Assembly (NCBI RefSeq): GCF_900199455.1
Contig: NZ_FZQR01000005.1
Span: 186,001-250,000 of the forward strand
DNA from: Mesorhizobium carmichaelinearum
Lineage (GTDB): Bacteria; Pseudomonadota; Alphaproteobacteria; Rhizobiales; Rhizobiaceae
DNA: 64,000 bases
Direction of reading: 5' to 3'
Made by a program: the position numbers and the translations under genes. Numbering within the stretch: position 1 is the first letter of the stretch; each line of letters begins with the position of its first letter. Below are positions 1 to 13,498 of the stretch, piece by piece. The notes beneath the pieces were generated by a model that saw only the letters and a program-made list of their open reading frames with translations, searched no databases and was not told the origin of the DNA.

Positions 1-11
1 GCGAATAATTT

Positions 12-38
12 TTGGCACTCCTATCTATCGAGTGCCAA
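12..38. promoter_or_regulatory. CIRCE operator (HrcA binding site) upstream of groESL
   Basis: A perfect inverted repeat, TTGGCACTC, nine bases, GAGTGCCAA, matches the CIRCE layout (TTAGCACTC-N9-GAGTGCTAA) with one symmetric substitution per arm. It lies 53 bases before the groES start. In the known family the HrcA repressor binds it and releases on heat stress, so this groESL copy is probably HrcA-controlled. The promoter itself lies at or beyond the left edge. Confidence 0.92.
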
Positions 39-91
39 AGCGCCTATATGGGGGAAGCGGCCGCCTAAGCTGGCCCCAGAAAGAAGTTTTC

Positions 92-427
92 ATGAAGTTT
101 CGGCCACTCCACGACCGCGTCGTCATCCGGCGCGCCGAAGGCGATATCAAATCCAAGGGCGGCATCATCATTCCCGACAATGCCAAGGAAAAGCCGCAGC
201 AAGGCGAAGTCATCGCCGTCGGCCCCGGCGCACGCGACGAAAACGGCGCGCTTGTTCCGCCCGACGTCAAGGCCGGCGACCTGATCCTGTTTGGCAAATG
301 GTCGGGCACCGAGGTCAAGATCGACGGCGAGGACCTGCTGATCATGAAGGAAGCCGACATTATGGGTGTCATCGACAAGAGCGAGGCAGCCACCGAGAAG
401 ACTGTCGCCGCCAAGAAGGCTGCCTGA
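92..427 (+). CDS. groES: co-chaperonin GroES (10 kDa chaperonin)
   Basis: GroES forms the heptameric lid of the GroEL folding chamber in the cytoplasm. The 111-residue product opens with [14 protein letters not shown], has the mobile-loop region [18 protein letters not shown], and ends its fold with [11 protein letters not shown]. The ATG at 92 is chosen because GroES proteins begin there and AGAAAG precedes it; an in-frame GTG at 32 lies inside the CIRCE element. The protein is about 14 residues longer than the usual 97, through an Ala/Lys-rich tail after the fold. It lies 92 bases before groEL and is very likely cotranscribed with it. Confidence 0.97.
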   Translation: MKFRPLHDRVVIRRAEGDIKSKGGIIIPDNAKEKPQQGEVIAVGPGARDENGALVPPDVKAGDLILFGKWSGTEVKIDGEDLLIMKEADIMGVIDKSEAATEKTVAAKKAA

Positions 428-477
428 TCAGCGCGCCCGCGTGTCCTTCGGGACGCGCAAGGACGCTCAGAGATTGA

Positions 478-2151
<1,674 letters not shown>

Positions 2152-2245
2152 CGGTTCAGCCGGTCTACGGGGTGGCTTCATCGAAGCTGTCCTCCGGGCC
2201 TATCTGAATCAGCCACGCCGGCTGCTCACTGAAGTTAGATATTAT

Positions 2246-2268
2246 CGCCGGGGGATTCTCTCCCGGCG
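2246..2268. other. GC-rich hairpin between groEL and a small ORF
   Basis: CGCCGGG at 2246-2252 pairs with CCCGGCG at 2262-2268 around a 9-base loop. It lies about 95 bases after groEL and 29 bases before the next small gene. There is no T-run, so it could be a Rho-assisted end of groEL or a leader structure of the small gene. Confidence 0.4.
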
Positions 2269-2297
2269 CGCAGGCCTCTAGCCCAGGAGACGGATCC

Positions 2298-2456
2298 ATG
2301 ATCACGTTCGTGCAGAAGCCACAGACGGTCGTAACGACCGAAACCACCGAAGAAAGCCGCTTCGACCGCATCCGCAGGATTGCCGCCGACAAGCACAAGA
2401 AATCCGATTCCGACACGGCAACGTCGCCAAAGAGTGAGCCCAAGCGCCCGATGTGA
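2298..2456 (+). CDS. small hypothetical basic protein, 52 aa
   Basis: No family is recognised. The frame starts at ATG 2298 with an AGGAGA ribosome-binding site at 2285-2290 at good spacing, which is the main reason to believe it. The 52-residue product starts MITFVQKPQTVVTTETTEES and is hydrophilic, rich in Lys, Arg and Ser, with no membrane segment or cysteines. It follows groEL after a hairpin and could be a separately transcribed small stress protein. A second frame (GTG 2453 to 2584, 43 aa) overlaps its stop but has weaker support. Confidence 0.5.
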   Translation: MITFVQKPQTVVTTETTEESRFDRIRRIAADKHKKSDSDTATSPKSEPKRPM

Positions 2457-2584
2457 GCACCGACATCGCCGGGTTCAAAGCGCGACTTGCGATCGCCGGA
2501 GCAGCCGGTGGCGTGATCGACGATGCCGACCCGCCTGCATCCAGGCATAAACCATGGTCGGGCCGACGAATTCGAACGGACTAG

Positions 2585-3033
2585 CTAAGTTTCGCGGGGT
2601 TGGCGGGCCAGCGCCCCCCTCTGTCCTGCCGGACATCTCCCCCACAAGGGGGGAGATTGGCAGCTTTGGCGCCGGCTCTCTACGCTTTCAACGTTGGTGA
2701 TTGGCGAAAGCGAACGTGACAGCCGATCTCCCCCCTCGTGCGGGAGATGGCCGGCAGGCCAGAGGGGGGCGCCGTAGAGCGCTGCCTCTGGTCTATCGCC
2801 GGAAGCAGCCGGTCGCTTGGTCGTTGACCTACATCCATTCTGCTCCTCCGCTCCATGATACAGTGACGAACCGGCGCCGCGGTCCAGCCCACCGTGCGCT
2901 GGTCGATCCTGGCATGCACCGCGACTGGCCTGAGGCCGCTGGCGGCACCGGTGGATCCCGTGTCAAACCGCAAGATCGGTCGAGCGTGACATGTGCGGGA
3001 GCGACTATCTGGTGTTGCCACGGAGAAGAGACG
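2585..3033. other. intergenic region holding a palindromic repeat and the AraC upstream region
   Basis: This 449-base stretch contains the family A repeat (2611-2773) and about 250 bases of unique sequence before the TTG start of the AraC/GyrI gene. An open frame on the plus strand runs through it, but it crosses the repeat and has no ribosome-binding site, so no gene is called. Confidence 0.6.
2611..2773. repeat. intergenic palindromic repeat, family A, copy 1
   Basis: The ends are inverted copies: GCGCCCCCCTCT at the left and AGAGGGGGGCGC at the right, each followed inward by CCTGCCGG/CCGGCAGG and a run related to ATCTCCCCC. A less conserved centre of about 90 bases separates the arms. The same unit occurs at 5196-5354. 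It has no coding capacity and resembles rhizobial intergenic mosaic elements. Confidence 0.8.
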
Positions 3034-3912
3034 TTGAAGGCGGCGCTTGAAAACTACCATGCCCGGATGCAGCGGGTGCTGGACCACATAGACCAGCATC
3101 TGGATGGCGATCTGGATCTGGAAGCCTTGAGCGGCGTCGCGGCGTTCTCGAAATACCATTTCCACCGGCAGTTCACGTCAACCTTCGGGGTGTCCGTGCA
3201 TCGCTATGTCCAGCTCGCCCGCTTGAAGCGTGCTTCGTACAGGCTTGCCGGGAGCGAAAGCGTCACCGACATAGCGATGGATGCCGGTTACGACGCACCG
3301 GATGCCTTCGCCCGCGCCTTTCGGCAACGGTTCGGGCAATCGCCTTCGTCGTTTCGGAAATCTCCCGACTGGGGAGCGTGGCTGATGGCCTTCGGGCCTT
3401 TCGACAAAGCAAGGAACACGCTCATGCAGATAATCTTCGACCATAACGACGTGACGATCCGCGACGTGCCGCCCACGCCGGTGGCTGTTATGGAGCATCG
3501 CGGCGACCGGGCAACACTCCAGGACACCATCCAGCGGTTCATCGCCTGGCGCAAGGCTGCCGGCCTGTCGCCCGAGACAAGCCCGACCTTCAACATCTTC
3601 CGTTCCGAAAGGGAGCCCGCGGTCGCGGCCGATTACAGCATGGATATTTGTGTCGGGACCGATCGGCCGATCGATGAGAATGACAAGCAGATGAAGGCTG
3701 GCGTGATCCCCGGCGGACGCTGTGCCGTGCTGCGCTACCCCGGCAACACCAACAATCTCGAACCCGCGGCACTTTACCTTTATCGTGAATGGCTTCCGGC
3801 CAGCGGCGAGGAAGTGCGCGACTTTCCGGTCTATTGCCAACGACACCTGTCCCTCGTCGCGGAAGGGCCGCTGCACGAAGTGGTCGTTGAGCTTTTTCTG
3901 CCCCTGAAATAG
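3034..3912 (+). CDS. AraC family transcriptional regulator with GyrI-like effector-binding domain
   Basis: This is a two-domain regulator. Residues about 8-110 are the AraC DNA-binding domain with two helix-turn-helices (LEALSGVAAFSKYHFHRQF and VTDIAMDAGYDAPDAFARAF), and residues about 130-292 are a GyrI/AraC-E-type small-molecule-binding domain. The HTH domain lies first, as in the Rob/SoxS-GyrI group. The start chosen is TTG 3034, because GGAGAAGAG lies just upstream and homologues begin near NYHARMQRVLDHID; upstream in-frame codons run into the repeat. The ligand is unknown; multidrug-type cationic compounds are typical of the family. Confidence 0.88.
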   Translation: MKAALENYHARMQRVLDHIDQHLDGDLDLEALSGVAAFSKYHFHRQFTSTFGVSVHRYVQLARLKRASYRLAGSESVTDIAMDAGYDAPDAFARAFRQRFGQSPSSFRKSPDWGAWLMAFGPFDKARNTLMQIIFDHNDVTIRDVPPTPVAVMEHRGDRATLQDTIQRFIAWRKAAGLSPETSPTFNIFRSEREPAVAADYSMDICVGTDRPIDENDKQMKAGVIPGGRCAVLRYPGNTNNLEPAALYLYREWLPASGEEVRDFPVYCQRHLSLVAEGPLHEVVVELFLPLK

Positions 3913-4002
3913 CCCCAGCACCACATCACGCGTCAGCGGCGCGAGTTCGATGTCGTGGGCCAACCCGGGATCGAGCCAGACACCTTCCTGTCGGCAGTAT
4001 CG
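3913..4002 (-). pseudogene. probable fragment of a VapC-like PIN-domain toxin
   Basis: On the minus strand, one frame downstream of the AraC/GyrI stop reads GVWLDPGLAHDIELAPLTRD, which resembles the middle of PIN-domain VapC toxins (a WL..AL....I.LAPLT pattern). It has no start codon, no catalytic acidic residues and no antitoxin beside it, and the frame closes on both sides. It is best read as a decayed remnant. The assignment rests on remembered family appearance only. Confidence 0.35.
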
Positions 4003-4170
4003 GCCTGTCCGGTATTGTCATTATATTAGCCAAAGCGCATATTCATCCGGCAGTAGGCCCTTGGCCGCCAACGCGTCCAAGGGCGCCTGCAATTGTTCCG
4101 AAAAATAAATCACTCCGTGCCGCTCGAATTATGGAGCAGCACGAGACAATGACATTTGGAGGAAATACCC

Positions 4171-4485
4171 ATGAAAGTGACTATCTTGGCAAACTATGCG
4201 CCTCATGCCGCCAAAGGATTGATGCAAGGTTCGGACAGGCAGGCTGCGGTCAAGGCGCTTTTTGAAAGCGTTGGCGGCAAGGTGACCAGCGTGATGTTCA
4301 CGCGCGGCATCTATGACGTCGTTGTCAATGGCGAGGTGCCGGACCAATCAGCGGGGATTGGCATGTCCCTTGCGGTGCGGGCGAGCGGCTCGCTGACCGA
4401 GATGGTTGTGCTGGAAGAACTCGACATGAAGGCGGTGCTCGCGGCCGCCAACAAGGCTGCCGGCGCGTACAAACCCGCCGGCTGA
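4171..4485 (+). CDS. GYD domain-containing protein
   Basis: The 104-residue cytoplasmic protein belongs to the small GYD family (ferredoxin-like alpha/beta fold, function unknown). Seen in the sequence are the N-terminal strand MKVTILANYA, the loop DRQAAVKALFESVGGKV, the family-naming region GIYDVVVNGEVPD (here YD after GI), and a C-terminal LTEMVVLEELD strand. The start is ATG 4171, with GGAGGAA at 4158-4164. It is a single gene; neighbours give no clear functional hint. The repeat-free upstream region carries degraded coding fragments on the other strand. Confidence 0.8.
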   Translation: MKVTILANYAPHAAKGLMQGSDRQAAVKALFESVGGKVTSVMFTRGIYDVVVNGEVPDQSAGIGMSLAVRASGSLTEMVVLEELDMKAVLAAANKAAGAYKPAG

Positions 4486-4657
4486 TGGACTTGCCTTCTT
4501 GATCAAGGCAGCACGGTTCGATGCCGTGCTGCCGAATGCCGGACAGGGCATCTTCTTCCGACTTTCGCGGCGACTGGAATTCACGCTAATGTCGTCCGGT
4601 GGTCGTTTGGTGCAGCTTGCGGAAACGGAACCGCGATTCTCAGTTCGGAGACAAGCC

Positions 4658-5155
4658 ATGTTCGCGGCCAAGGCCATCGATACGTCAGACAAGGCCGCGT
4701 TCTATCGCGACCTCGCCGCTCAGCTGAAAGCGCTGCTCGAAGGCGAAAGCGACTCGATCGCCAATGCCGCCAACACGGCGGCGCTGATCTTCCAGATGGT
4801 GCCCGACCTCAATTGGGCCGGCTTCTATTTCCTGGCCTCGGACGAGGAACTGGTGCTGGGACCTTTCCAGGGCAAGCCGGCCTGCGTGCGCATCGCCGTC
4901 GGCAAGGGCGTGTGCGGAACGGCGGTTCAACTCGGCACCTCGATGCTGATCAAGGACGTGCATGATTTCCCCGGCCACATCGCCTGCGATGCCGCCTCGC
5001 GCTCGGAGCTGGTGGTGCTGCTCGAAGATGATGAAGGCGTTTTCGGCGTGCTCGATCTCGACAGCCCGCTGCCCGGCCGCTTCGACCAGGCCGACCAGGC
5101 GGGTATCGAGACGCTGGCGGCGATCTATGCGGCTGCGAGTTCTTTCGAGGATTGA
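4658..5155 (+). CDS. msrC: free methionine-(R)-sulfoxide reductase (GAF domain)
   Basis: The enzyme reduces free L-methionine-(R)-sulfoxide, using a GAF fold and cysteine chemistry, and belongs to the antioxidant system. The 165-residue product is about the family length. Three conserved cysteines are visible in CVRIAVGKGVCGTAV and HIACDAASRSELVV, as in the YebR/fRMsr group, and the active-site acidic residues lie in LLEDDEGVFGVLDLDSP. The start is ATG 4658 with CGGAG just upstream; the frame is open further 5' but unlike the family. It stands alone before a family A repeat. Confidence 0.88.
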   Translation: MFAAKAIDTSDKAAFYRDLAAQLKALLEGESDSIANAANTAALIFQMVPDLNWAGFYFLASDEELVLGPFQGKPACVRIAVGKGVCGTAVQLGTSMLIKDVHDFPGHIACDAASRSELVVLLEDDEGVFGVLDLDSPLPGRFDQADQAGIETLAAIYAAASSFED

Positions 5156-5195
5156 GCGCTCGTCATTGCGATAAGCGTCGACGTCGAGTTCTACG

Positions 5196-5354
5196 GCGCC
5201 CCCCTCTGTCCTGCCGGACATCTCCCCCACGGGTGGGGAGATCGGCAGTCATCGCGGCCTTCGCTAATCTCAACATTGCAGAAAGAGTGGGGCGCCAAAA
5301 CAGCCAATCTCCCCCCAAGTGGGGGAGATGTCCGGCAGGACAGAGGGGGGCGCC
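5196..5354. repeat. intergenic palindromic repeat, family A, copy 2
   Basis: The terminal 34 bases (5196-5229 and 5321-5354) are perfectly complementary, beginning GGCGCCCCCCTCTG and ending CAGAGGGGGGCGCC. Inside lies a second imperfect ATCTCCCCC/GGGGAGAT pairing. It shares both ends with 2611-2773 but differs in the centre. It lies between two convergent genes and could fold as a very stable RNA hairpin, so it may also act as a bidirectional terminator. Confidence 0.85.
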
Positions 5355-5376
5355 GTAGGGTGCTACCTCGCAAGCC

Positions 5377-6423
5377 CTACTGCCCTGCCTTCAACGCTCT
5401 GCTGAACGCCACAACGGTCATATCAATCAGCTGCGCATGGATCTCGCCGCGCGAGCGCCCCGCACCATCATCGCACAGGGGATCACCGATCTCTTCGGAC
5501 GCGATGATCTCCGCCGCACCGGGCTTGCACGCGCCGAACATGCTGTAGTGGCTCGCATCCTCGATCGTCGCATAGCTCGCATTTGCAATCGCCTTCGCGA
5601 TGCCGGAAGCGTCGGCGGTTGCAGGGATTTTCCCGGGCCGGCCAAGATTGAAGATGGCGAGCGGAATTTTGATCTCGGCGAAGCTTTTGGCGTCAAGGAC
5701 ATCGACCGGGGCGGGATCGATCGCCATGGCGAAGCGGATGCGGTCGTCTGTGTTGTCGCGGCCGGCGGGCTGCAGATCCATGGCGTGGAGATCGACGCCG
5801 CTTTGCCTGATCCACTGGCACAGCGAGGCATTGAGCGCGTCCGTATCGCAATAGGCCGCCAGCAGCTTGGGGTCGACCCGGGCGCCGGCAATCGCCAGTG
5901 CCGTGTTGCCGCCCATGGAAAGACCGAGAACGCCGACTTTGCCTTGCTCGAGGTGAGCGCCGAAGAACGTGTCCTTGCCGATTGCATCCAGTGTCGCCGC
6001 GAGGTCGGCCGGCCGCAGCCAGAGTTTCATCGTCTCGGCGGCGGATCTGTTTTTCCCGCCATTTCCCGGATGGGTGGGAGCGGCGACGACGAAACCTTGC
6101 CTCGCCAAGGGCGTTGCAATCCAGCTCAGTGCTTGCGGGGTCCCCGCCAGGCCGGCGCCGTGCGACAGCAGGATCAGCGGAAATTTCCCGCCTGATATCG
6201 GCGCATCGCGCATGGCCGATGTGCCGACGAACAGCTCGCTGTCGCCAAGGTTGACCGCCTCGCCACCTGGCTGCGCCGGGTACCAGACCGTGACGTCGAG
6301 ATCGGTGCCGCGTTCCCTGGACGGGGCAAGGAAGTGGCGAACGCCGACGGTGTCGCCGGCGCTGGCCGGGTGCATCAGTATTGTCGAAACAAGAATGGTG
6401 CAAAGCATGGTCCAGAACTTCAT
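5377..6423 (-). CDS. secreted alpha/beta hydrolase (dienelactone hydrolase/PAF-acetylhydrolase-like)
   Basis: This is a probable periplasmic esterase or lipase of unknown substrate. The 348-residue product begins with a signal peptide (MKFWTMLCTILVSTILMHPASA). An oxyanion-loop LLSHGAGLAG lies near residue 110, the nucleophile elbow GLSMGG near residue 195, and a late DASHYSMFG supplies a plausible catalytic His. The start is ATG 6423 with CGGAGATCT just before it; longer frames upstream lack signal-peptide logic. It is a single gene on the minus strand, facing the repeat at 5196. Confidence 0.83.
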   Translation of the reverse strand: MKFWTMLCTILVSTILMHPASAGDTVGVRHFLAPSRERGTDLDVTVWYPAQPGGEAVNLGDSELFVGTSAMRDAPISGGKFPLILLSHGAGLAGTPQALSWIATPLARQGFVVAAPTHPGNGGKNRSAAETMKLWLRPADLAATLDAIGKDTFFGAHLEQGKVGVLGLSMGGNTALAIAGARVDPKLLAAYCDTDALNASLCQWIRQSGVDLHAMDLQPAGRDNTDDRIRFAMAIDPAPVDVLDAKSFAEIKIPLAIFNLGRPGKIPATADASGIAKAIANASYATIEDASHYSMFGACKPGAAEIIASEEIGDPLCDDGAGRSRGEIHAQLIDMTVVAFSRALKAGQ

Positions 6424-6620
6424 TGAGATCTCCGTTGCCGAACGTGGCGCCAAGGCTGGGGGCTGGAGGTTTGGCGCCCGGGCGGTTCGGTTGCTGCGTT
6501 CATGCCGCGATATCGGCGGATACGAACGCAGAGAGAGACCTCGATCATGATCGAGGACGTGCTTGATCGCGATTGAGGACCGGCGCGGACAGCGTTGCCG
6601 TGGAGCGCTGCCTCCGGGCC

Positions 6621-7685
6621 TTAGGCGAACTTCACCAGCATCAGGCTGAAACAGCCGATGAACAGGAAGGCGGAGAAGGCGAGCGCCAGCGGGCGCAGGC
6701 CGCGCGAGCGCAGCTGCGAAATGTCGGCCTGCAGGCCCATGGCGGCCAGCCCCATGGTCAGCATGATGGTGGTGGCGAGAGCCATCGCCGACTTCACTTC
6801 GGCCGGCACGGTGACCAGGCTGTTCAGCGCCACGACTGCGACGAAAGCGGCGACGAACCACGGCATCGGCGGCCGTGCAGCAGACTGGTCGCCGCTGGTC
6901 TTGCGACGCGCCATCAGGCCGAGCGCGATGACCATCGGCGCCAGCATGGCAACGCGCGTCAGCTTGGCCACGGTGGCGATCTCGCCGGACTGGGTACCGT
7001 TCTGGAAGCCGGCGCCGATGACCTGCGCCACCTCATGGATGGAGGCACCGGCCCACAGGCCGAACGCATGCTGGTCGAGGCCGAGCGTAGGGGCCAGCAG
7101 CGGGAAGCCGAGCATGGCGACGGTGCCGAACAAGGTGATCGAGGCGACGGCATAGGTGACGTCCTCGTCGCGCGCATCGGTGACGATGTTGGTGGCGACG
7201 ATGGCCGAGGCGCCGCAGATCGAAGTGCCGGCGGCAATCAGTTGCGCCAGCTTGCGGTCGACGCCGATCAGCCGGCCGAGCGTGACGGTGAAGAGGAAGG
7301 TGGCGCCGAGCGTCGCCGCGACGATGCCGACGCCGCCGGCGCCGATCGAGACGACCTGGCCGAGCGTCAGCTGGAAGCCGAGCAGCACGATGGCGAAGCG
7401 CAGCAGGCGCTTTTGCGAGAAGGCGATGCCGGCCTTGGCGTGCGCCGGGGTGCCGAGCACGTTGGAATAGACCATGCCGGCGACGACGGCGAGGATCATC
7501 GGGCTGAACAGGGCAAAACCGGAGACATTGTGCGCCGAGAAGGCCACGGCCGTGATCATCGCCACCAGCACGATGCCGGGGATGACGCCGTTCCACACCG
7601 AATCGAGGCGCTTGCGGCCCGTGGCCAGATCGGCCGGTATCAGGCTTTTCGGAATGTCGTTCGCGATGTGGGTGGCGGAAGACAA
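6621..7685 (-). CDS. YeiH family putative sulfate/sulfonate exporter (UPF0324)
   Basis: This integral inner-membrane protein of about ten hydrophobic helices belongs to the YeiH/UPF0324 family. Diagnostic stretches are the inner motif [13 protein letters not shown] near residue 175 and [19 protein letters not shown] near residue 230. The 354-residue frame has no ATG near its start; TTG 7685 is preferred because TGGAGA sits six bases upstream, and another TTG at 7742 is possible. YeiH genes usually sit beside a LysR regulator; one lies at 8320-9213, separated by one small gene. Export of sulfite or related anions is family inference. Confidence 0.85.
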   Translation of the reverse strand: MSSATHIANDIPKSLIPADLATGRKRLDSVWNGVIPGIVLVAMITAVAFSAHNVSGFALFSPMILAVVAGMVYSNVLGTPAHAKAGIAFSQKRLLRFAIVLLGFQLTLGQVVSIGAGGVGIVAATLGATFLFTVTLGRLIGVDRKLAQLIAAGTSICGASAIVATNIVTDARDEDVTYAVASITLFGTVAMLGFPLLAPTLGLDQHAFGLWAGASIHEVAQVIGAGFQNGTQSGEIATVAKLTRVAMLAPMVIALGLMARRKTSGDQSAARPPMPWFVAAFVAVVALNSLVTVPAEVKSAMALATTIMLTMGLAAMGLQADISQLRSRGLRPLALAFSAFLFIGCFSLMLVKFA

Positions 7686-7802
7686 TGCAATTCTCCAGGC
7701 AAGTACCCCTCGAGAATGCCATTCCTGAAACGATCTTTCCAACGAATTGTTCTGGTTGGAATGATCGATTTTTACGAACGGTTGGGATCATTGACCAGCG
7801 TT

Positions 7803-7860
7803 GGCGCTGCCCCTCATCCGCCTGCCGGCACCTTCTCCCCGTGGAACGGGGAGAAGGCAG
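7803..7860. repeat. intergenic palindromic repeat, family B, partial copy 1
   Basis: The left end GCGCTGCCCCTCATCCGCC is followed by a perfect 12-base-pair hairpin, CCTTCTCCCCGT at 7831-7842 and ACGGGGAGAAGG at 7846-7857. It corresponds to the left half of the family B unit seen complete at 16063-16248. It lies next to the stop codon of the SnoaL-like gene and may terminate it. Confidence 0.75.
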
Positions 7861-7866
7861 CTAGCC

Positions 7867-8244
7867 TCAAAGCTGCGCCTCGATCGCCGCCTTGTCGATG
7901 ACCGACCAGACGTTCCTGATCCGGTCGTTCAGAAATTCATAGAAGACGTTCTCGCTGAAGGAGACCTTTTTGCCATTGATGGGCAGGCCGAAGAAGGTTC
8001 CCTTCGGCGTGCAGTTGAACCGGATGCGGCTGGCGATGAACGGTGGCTCGGAGACCAGCAGCTGGACGTCGAAATAGAGGTCCGGAATTTCGCGAAAATC
8101 CCGTTCCAGCATGGCGCGGTAGCCTGAGAGCCCGACCTGCTCACTGTTGTAGTGCACCTCGTCATGGACGAAGCGATGCAGTCGCTGCCAATCCTGATTG
8201 TTGAGGCAGTCGATATAGCCTCGATAGAGGTCGGTCTCGGTCAC
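7867..8244 (-). CDS. SnoaL-like ester cyclase family protein
   Basis: The 125-residue protein has the NTF2/SnoaL cone fold used by polyketide cyclases and many small hydrolases. It starts MTETDLYRGYIDCLNNQDW and contains HRFVHDEVHYN (the usual acid/His face) and FFGLPINGKKVSFSENVFYEF, a typical SnoaL strand pair with the GLPINGK loop. The start is GTG 8244 with CGGAG upstream. The substrate is unknown. It lies between the LysR gene and yeiH on the same strand, so the three may be one transcription unit. Confidence 0.75.
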   Translation of the reverse strand: MTETDLYRGYIDCLNNQDWQRLHRFVHDEVHYNSEQVGLSGYRAMLERDFREIPDLYFDVQLLVSEPPFIASRIRFNCTPKGTFFGLPINGKKVSFSENVFYEFLNDRIRNVWSVIDKAAIEAQL

Positions 8245-8319
8245 GGCGATGGCTCCGAGGTTTCGTCAGATCGCGTTCCGGCAGGAAGATAGAACGACCG
8301 CGAATACAGTCCAGACGTT

Positions 8320-9252
<933 letters not shown>

Positions 9253-9367
9253 CTAATCCAGGCCAATCGCAGACGCTAAATAGGCCCCATCACAATCGGC
9301 TGCCCGAAATCGGCGGCGCTGGAAGCCGTTGGCAGTGTCCTGCCCGGCGTCGAGAAGGGAAAAAACG

Positions 9368-9763
9368 ATGGATATCAAGCGAAGCGGCTCGCAGGCCTCC
9401 GGCAAGGGCCCGGGCGACTGGTTCACCGGCACGGTGCGCATCGACCCGCTGTTCGCGGCCATCGCGCCGGCCCGCGCCGCCGGCAATGCCGTCACCTTCG
9501 AGCCCGGCGCGCGCACCGCGTGGCATACCCATCCGCTCGGCCAGCTCTTGATCGTCACCGCCGGCTGCGGCCGCGTGCAGCGCGAAGGCGGGCCGATAGA
9601 AGAAATCCGGCCGGGCGACGTGGTGCGCTTCGAGCCCGGCGAAAAGCACTGGCACGGCGCGGCACCCACCACCGCCATGACCCACGTAGCCATCCAGGAA
9701 GCGCTCGACGGCAAGGCTGTCGACTGGATGGAGCATGTCAGCGACGCGCAATACCAGGCCTGA
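9368..9763 (+). CDS. cupin domain protein
   Basis: This is a 131-residue single-domain cupin. Metal ligands are visible in cupin motif 1 ([16 protein letters not shown]) and motif 2 ([13 protein letters not shown]), and the layout matches the (R)-mandelonitrile lyase-like/carbon-oxygen lyase cupins. Its catalytic role here is unknown. The start is ATG 9368 after GGGAAAAAAC. It is first in a plus-strand run with an MFS pump (15-base gap), aldo/keto reductase and SDR, all divergent from a LysR gene that probably activates them. Confidence 0.83.
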   Translation: MDIKRSGSQASGKGPGDWFTGTVRIDPLFAAIAPARAAGNAVTFEPGARTAWHTHPLGQLLIVTAGCGRVQREGGPIEEIRPGDVVRFEPGEKHWHGAAPTTAMTHVAIQEALDGKAVDWMEHVSDAQYQA

Positions 9764-9778
9764 ACGCCGGAGCCACAA

Positions 9779-12225
<2,447 letters not shown>

Positions 12226-12242
12226 GGCGGAAGGAAAATCCC

Positions 12243-12983
12243 ATGACCGATAACATCAAGGGCAAGGTCGTCGTCATCACCGGCGCCAGCAGCGGGCTTG
12301 GCGAAGCAGCCGCACGGCTTTTGGCGAAAGAGGGTGCGAAGCTGGTGCTGGGCGCGCGCCGCCTCGACCGGCTGGAAGTGCTGGCAGGTGAGCTTTCGCT
12401 CGGCAAGGACGCGATCCTTGCGACCGACGTGACCGATGTCGGCCAGGTCCGGCGTCTCGTCGACCATGCTGTGAAGGCGCATGGCCGCGTCGACGTCATC
12501 ATCAACAATGCCGGGCTGATGCCGCACTCGCCGCTCGAGCGCGGCAAGGTCGACGACTGGGACCGGATGATCGACGTCAACATCAAGGGCGTGCTTTACG
12601 GCATCGCCGCCGCACTGCCGCATATGAAGACGCAGAAGAGCGGCCATATCATCAATGTGTCTTCGGTCGCCGGCCACAAGGTCGGGCCGGGTGGTGCGGT
12701 CTATGCCGCCACCAAGCACGCGGTGCGCGTCATCTCCGAAGGGCTGCGGCAGGAAGTGAAACCCTACAACATCCGCACCACCATCATCTCGCCCGGCGCC
12801 GTGGCGACGGAGCTGCCCGACAGCGTCACCGAGCCCGATGTCGCCCAGGGCGTGCGCGCGCTCTATGACCGGGTGGCGATCCCCGCCGATTCTTTCGCCA
12901 GGACGGTGGCGTTCGCCATGAGCCAGCCCGACGAGGTCGATATCAACGAGATCCTGTTTCGGCCGACGGCGCAGGAGTATTGA
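12243..12983 (+). CDS. SDR family oxidoreductase
   Basis: This is a classical short-chain dehydrogenase of 246 residues. The Rossmann motif [17 protein letters not shown] lies near residue 14, NNAG near residue 90, and the catalytic set Ser in VSSVAG with YAATK near residue 155. The basic ARR after strand 2 favours NADP(H). The start is ATG 12243 after GGCGGAAGGAAAA. It lies 17 bases behind the aldo/keto reductase and ends the cluster; a family B repeat follows. Confidence 0.92.
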   Translation: MTDNIKGKVVVITGASSGLGEAAARLLAKEGAKLVLGARRLDRLEVLAGELSLGKDAILATDVTDVGQVRRLVDHAVKAHGRVDVIINNAGLMPHSPLERGKVDDWDRMIDVNIKGVLYGIAAALPHMKTQKSGHIINVSSVAGHKVGPGGAVYAATKHAVRVISEGLRQEVKPYNIRTTIISPGAVATELPDSVTEPDVAQGVRALYDRVAIPADSFARTVAFAMSQPDEVDINEILFRPTAQEY

Positions 12984-13035
12984 AACAGAGCAATCGCTCC
13001 GGATTTCGAATTTGCCCGTCACCTTTTCCGAACGC

Positions 13036-13273
13036 TGGCGCTGCCCCTCACCTGCCTGCCGGCGTTCGTCGTTCGAAAAGCCAAGCAATTGGCTTTTCGT
13101 CCGCTATGCGGACCCCTCCTCAACTCCCTGTATAGTGACGGGGAGAGGGGCGCTGCCATCGCCGGTTTCGCCAATCTCCAACGCTGCAAGAAGGGCGCCG
13201 GCGTTGCTGCCAGCCCCTTCTCCCCGTCACTATACGGGGAGAAGTGCCCGGCAGGGCGATGAGGGGCGGCGCC
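13036..13273. repeat. intergenic palindromic repeat, family B, copy 2 (mosaic with inserted hairpin)
   Basis: The left end GGCGCTGCCCCTCACCTGCC and the right end GGCAGGGCGATGAGGGGCGG are inverted. Compared with 16063-16248, the left arm is interrupted by about 60 bases with their own hairpin, GAAAAGCCAA/TTGGCTTTTC at 13075-13098. The shared CCCGTCACTATACGGGG core appears in both halves. It is a mosaic intergenic element, non-coding. Confidence 0.8.
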
Positions 13274-13467
13274 GACTTTGGCATTGGTGGTCTCCGCCAC
13301 ACGTTCGCCCGGCCTTGACAGCTCCACACTTCCTGCGCCAGCCTGCCGTCATGTTCGCCCCTCGCGCCCACCCACACCCAGCGACGCCACCCTGCGCAGC
13401 ACGGGGCGGCACGTTGAGTGCGCGACGACAAAGACCGGCAGGATAGATCCGGTTCGTTCGTTTCCAG

Positions 13468-13498
13468 CCCCGCCCGCGACAACGCCGGCGGGGTTTTT
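13468..13498 (+). terminator. Rho-independent terminator, possibly a leader attenuator
   Basis: CCCCGCC at 13468-13474 pairs with GGCGGGG at 13487-13493 and is followed by five Ts. It ends only 18 bases before the ATG of the GNAT gene, with no recognisable gene upstream on this strand, so it either ends an unseen short transcript or attenuates the downstream gene. Confidence 0.7.

Noticed and set aside
2701..3033. An upstream extension of the AraC/GyrI gene
   Set aside because: It runs through a palindromic repeat and has no ribosome-binding site; homologous regulators start near 3034.
5437..6195. A 252-codon plus-strand frame opposite the esterase gene
   Set aside because: It has no ribosome-binding site or recognisable domain, while the opposite strand encodes a protein with signal peptide and catalytic motifs.
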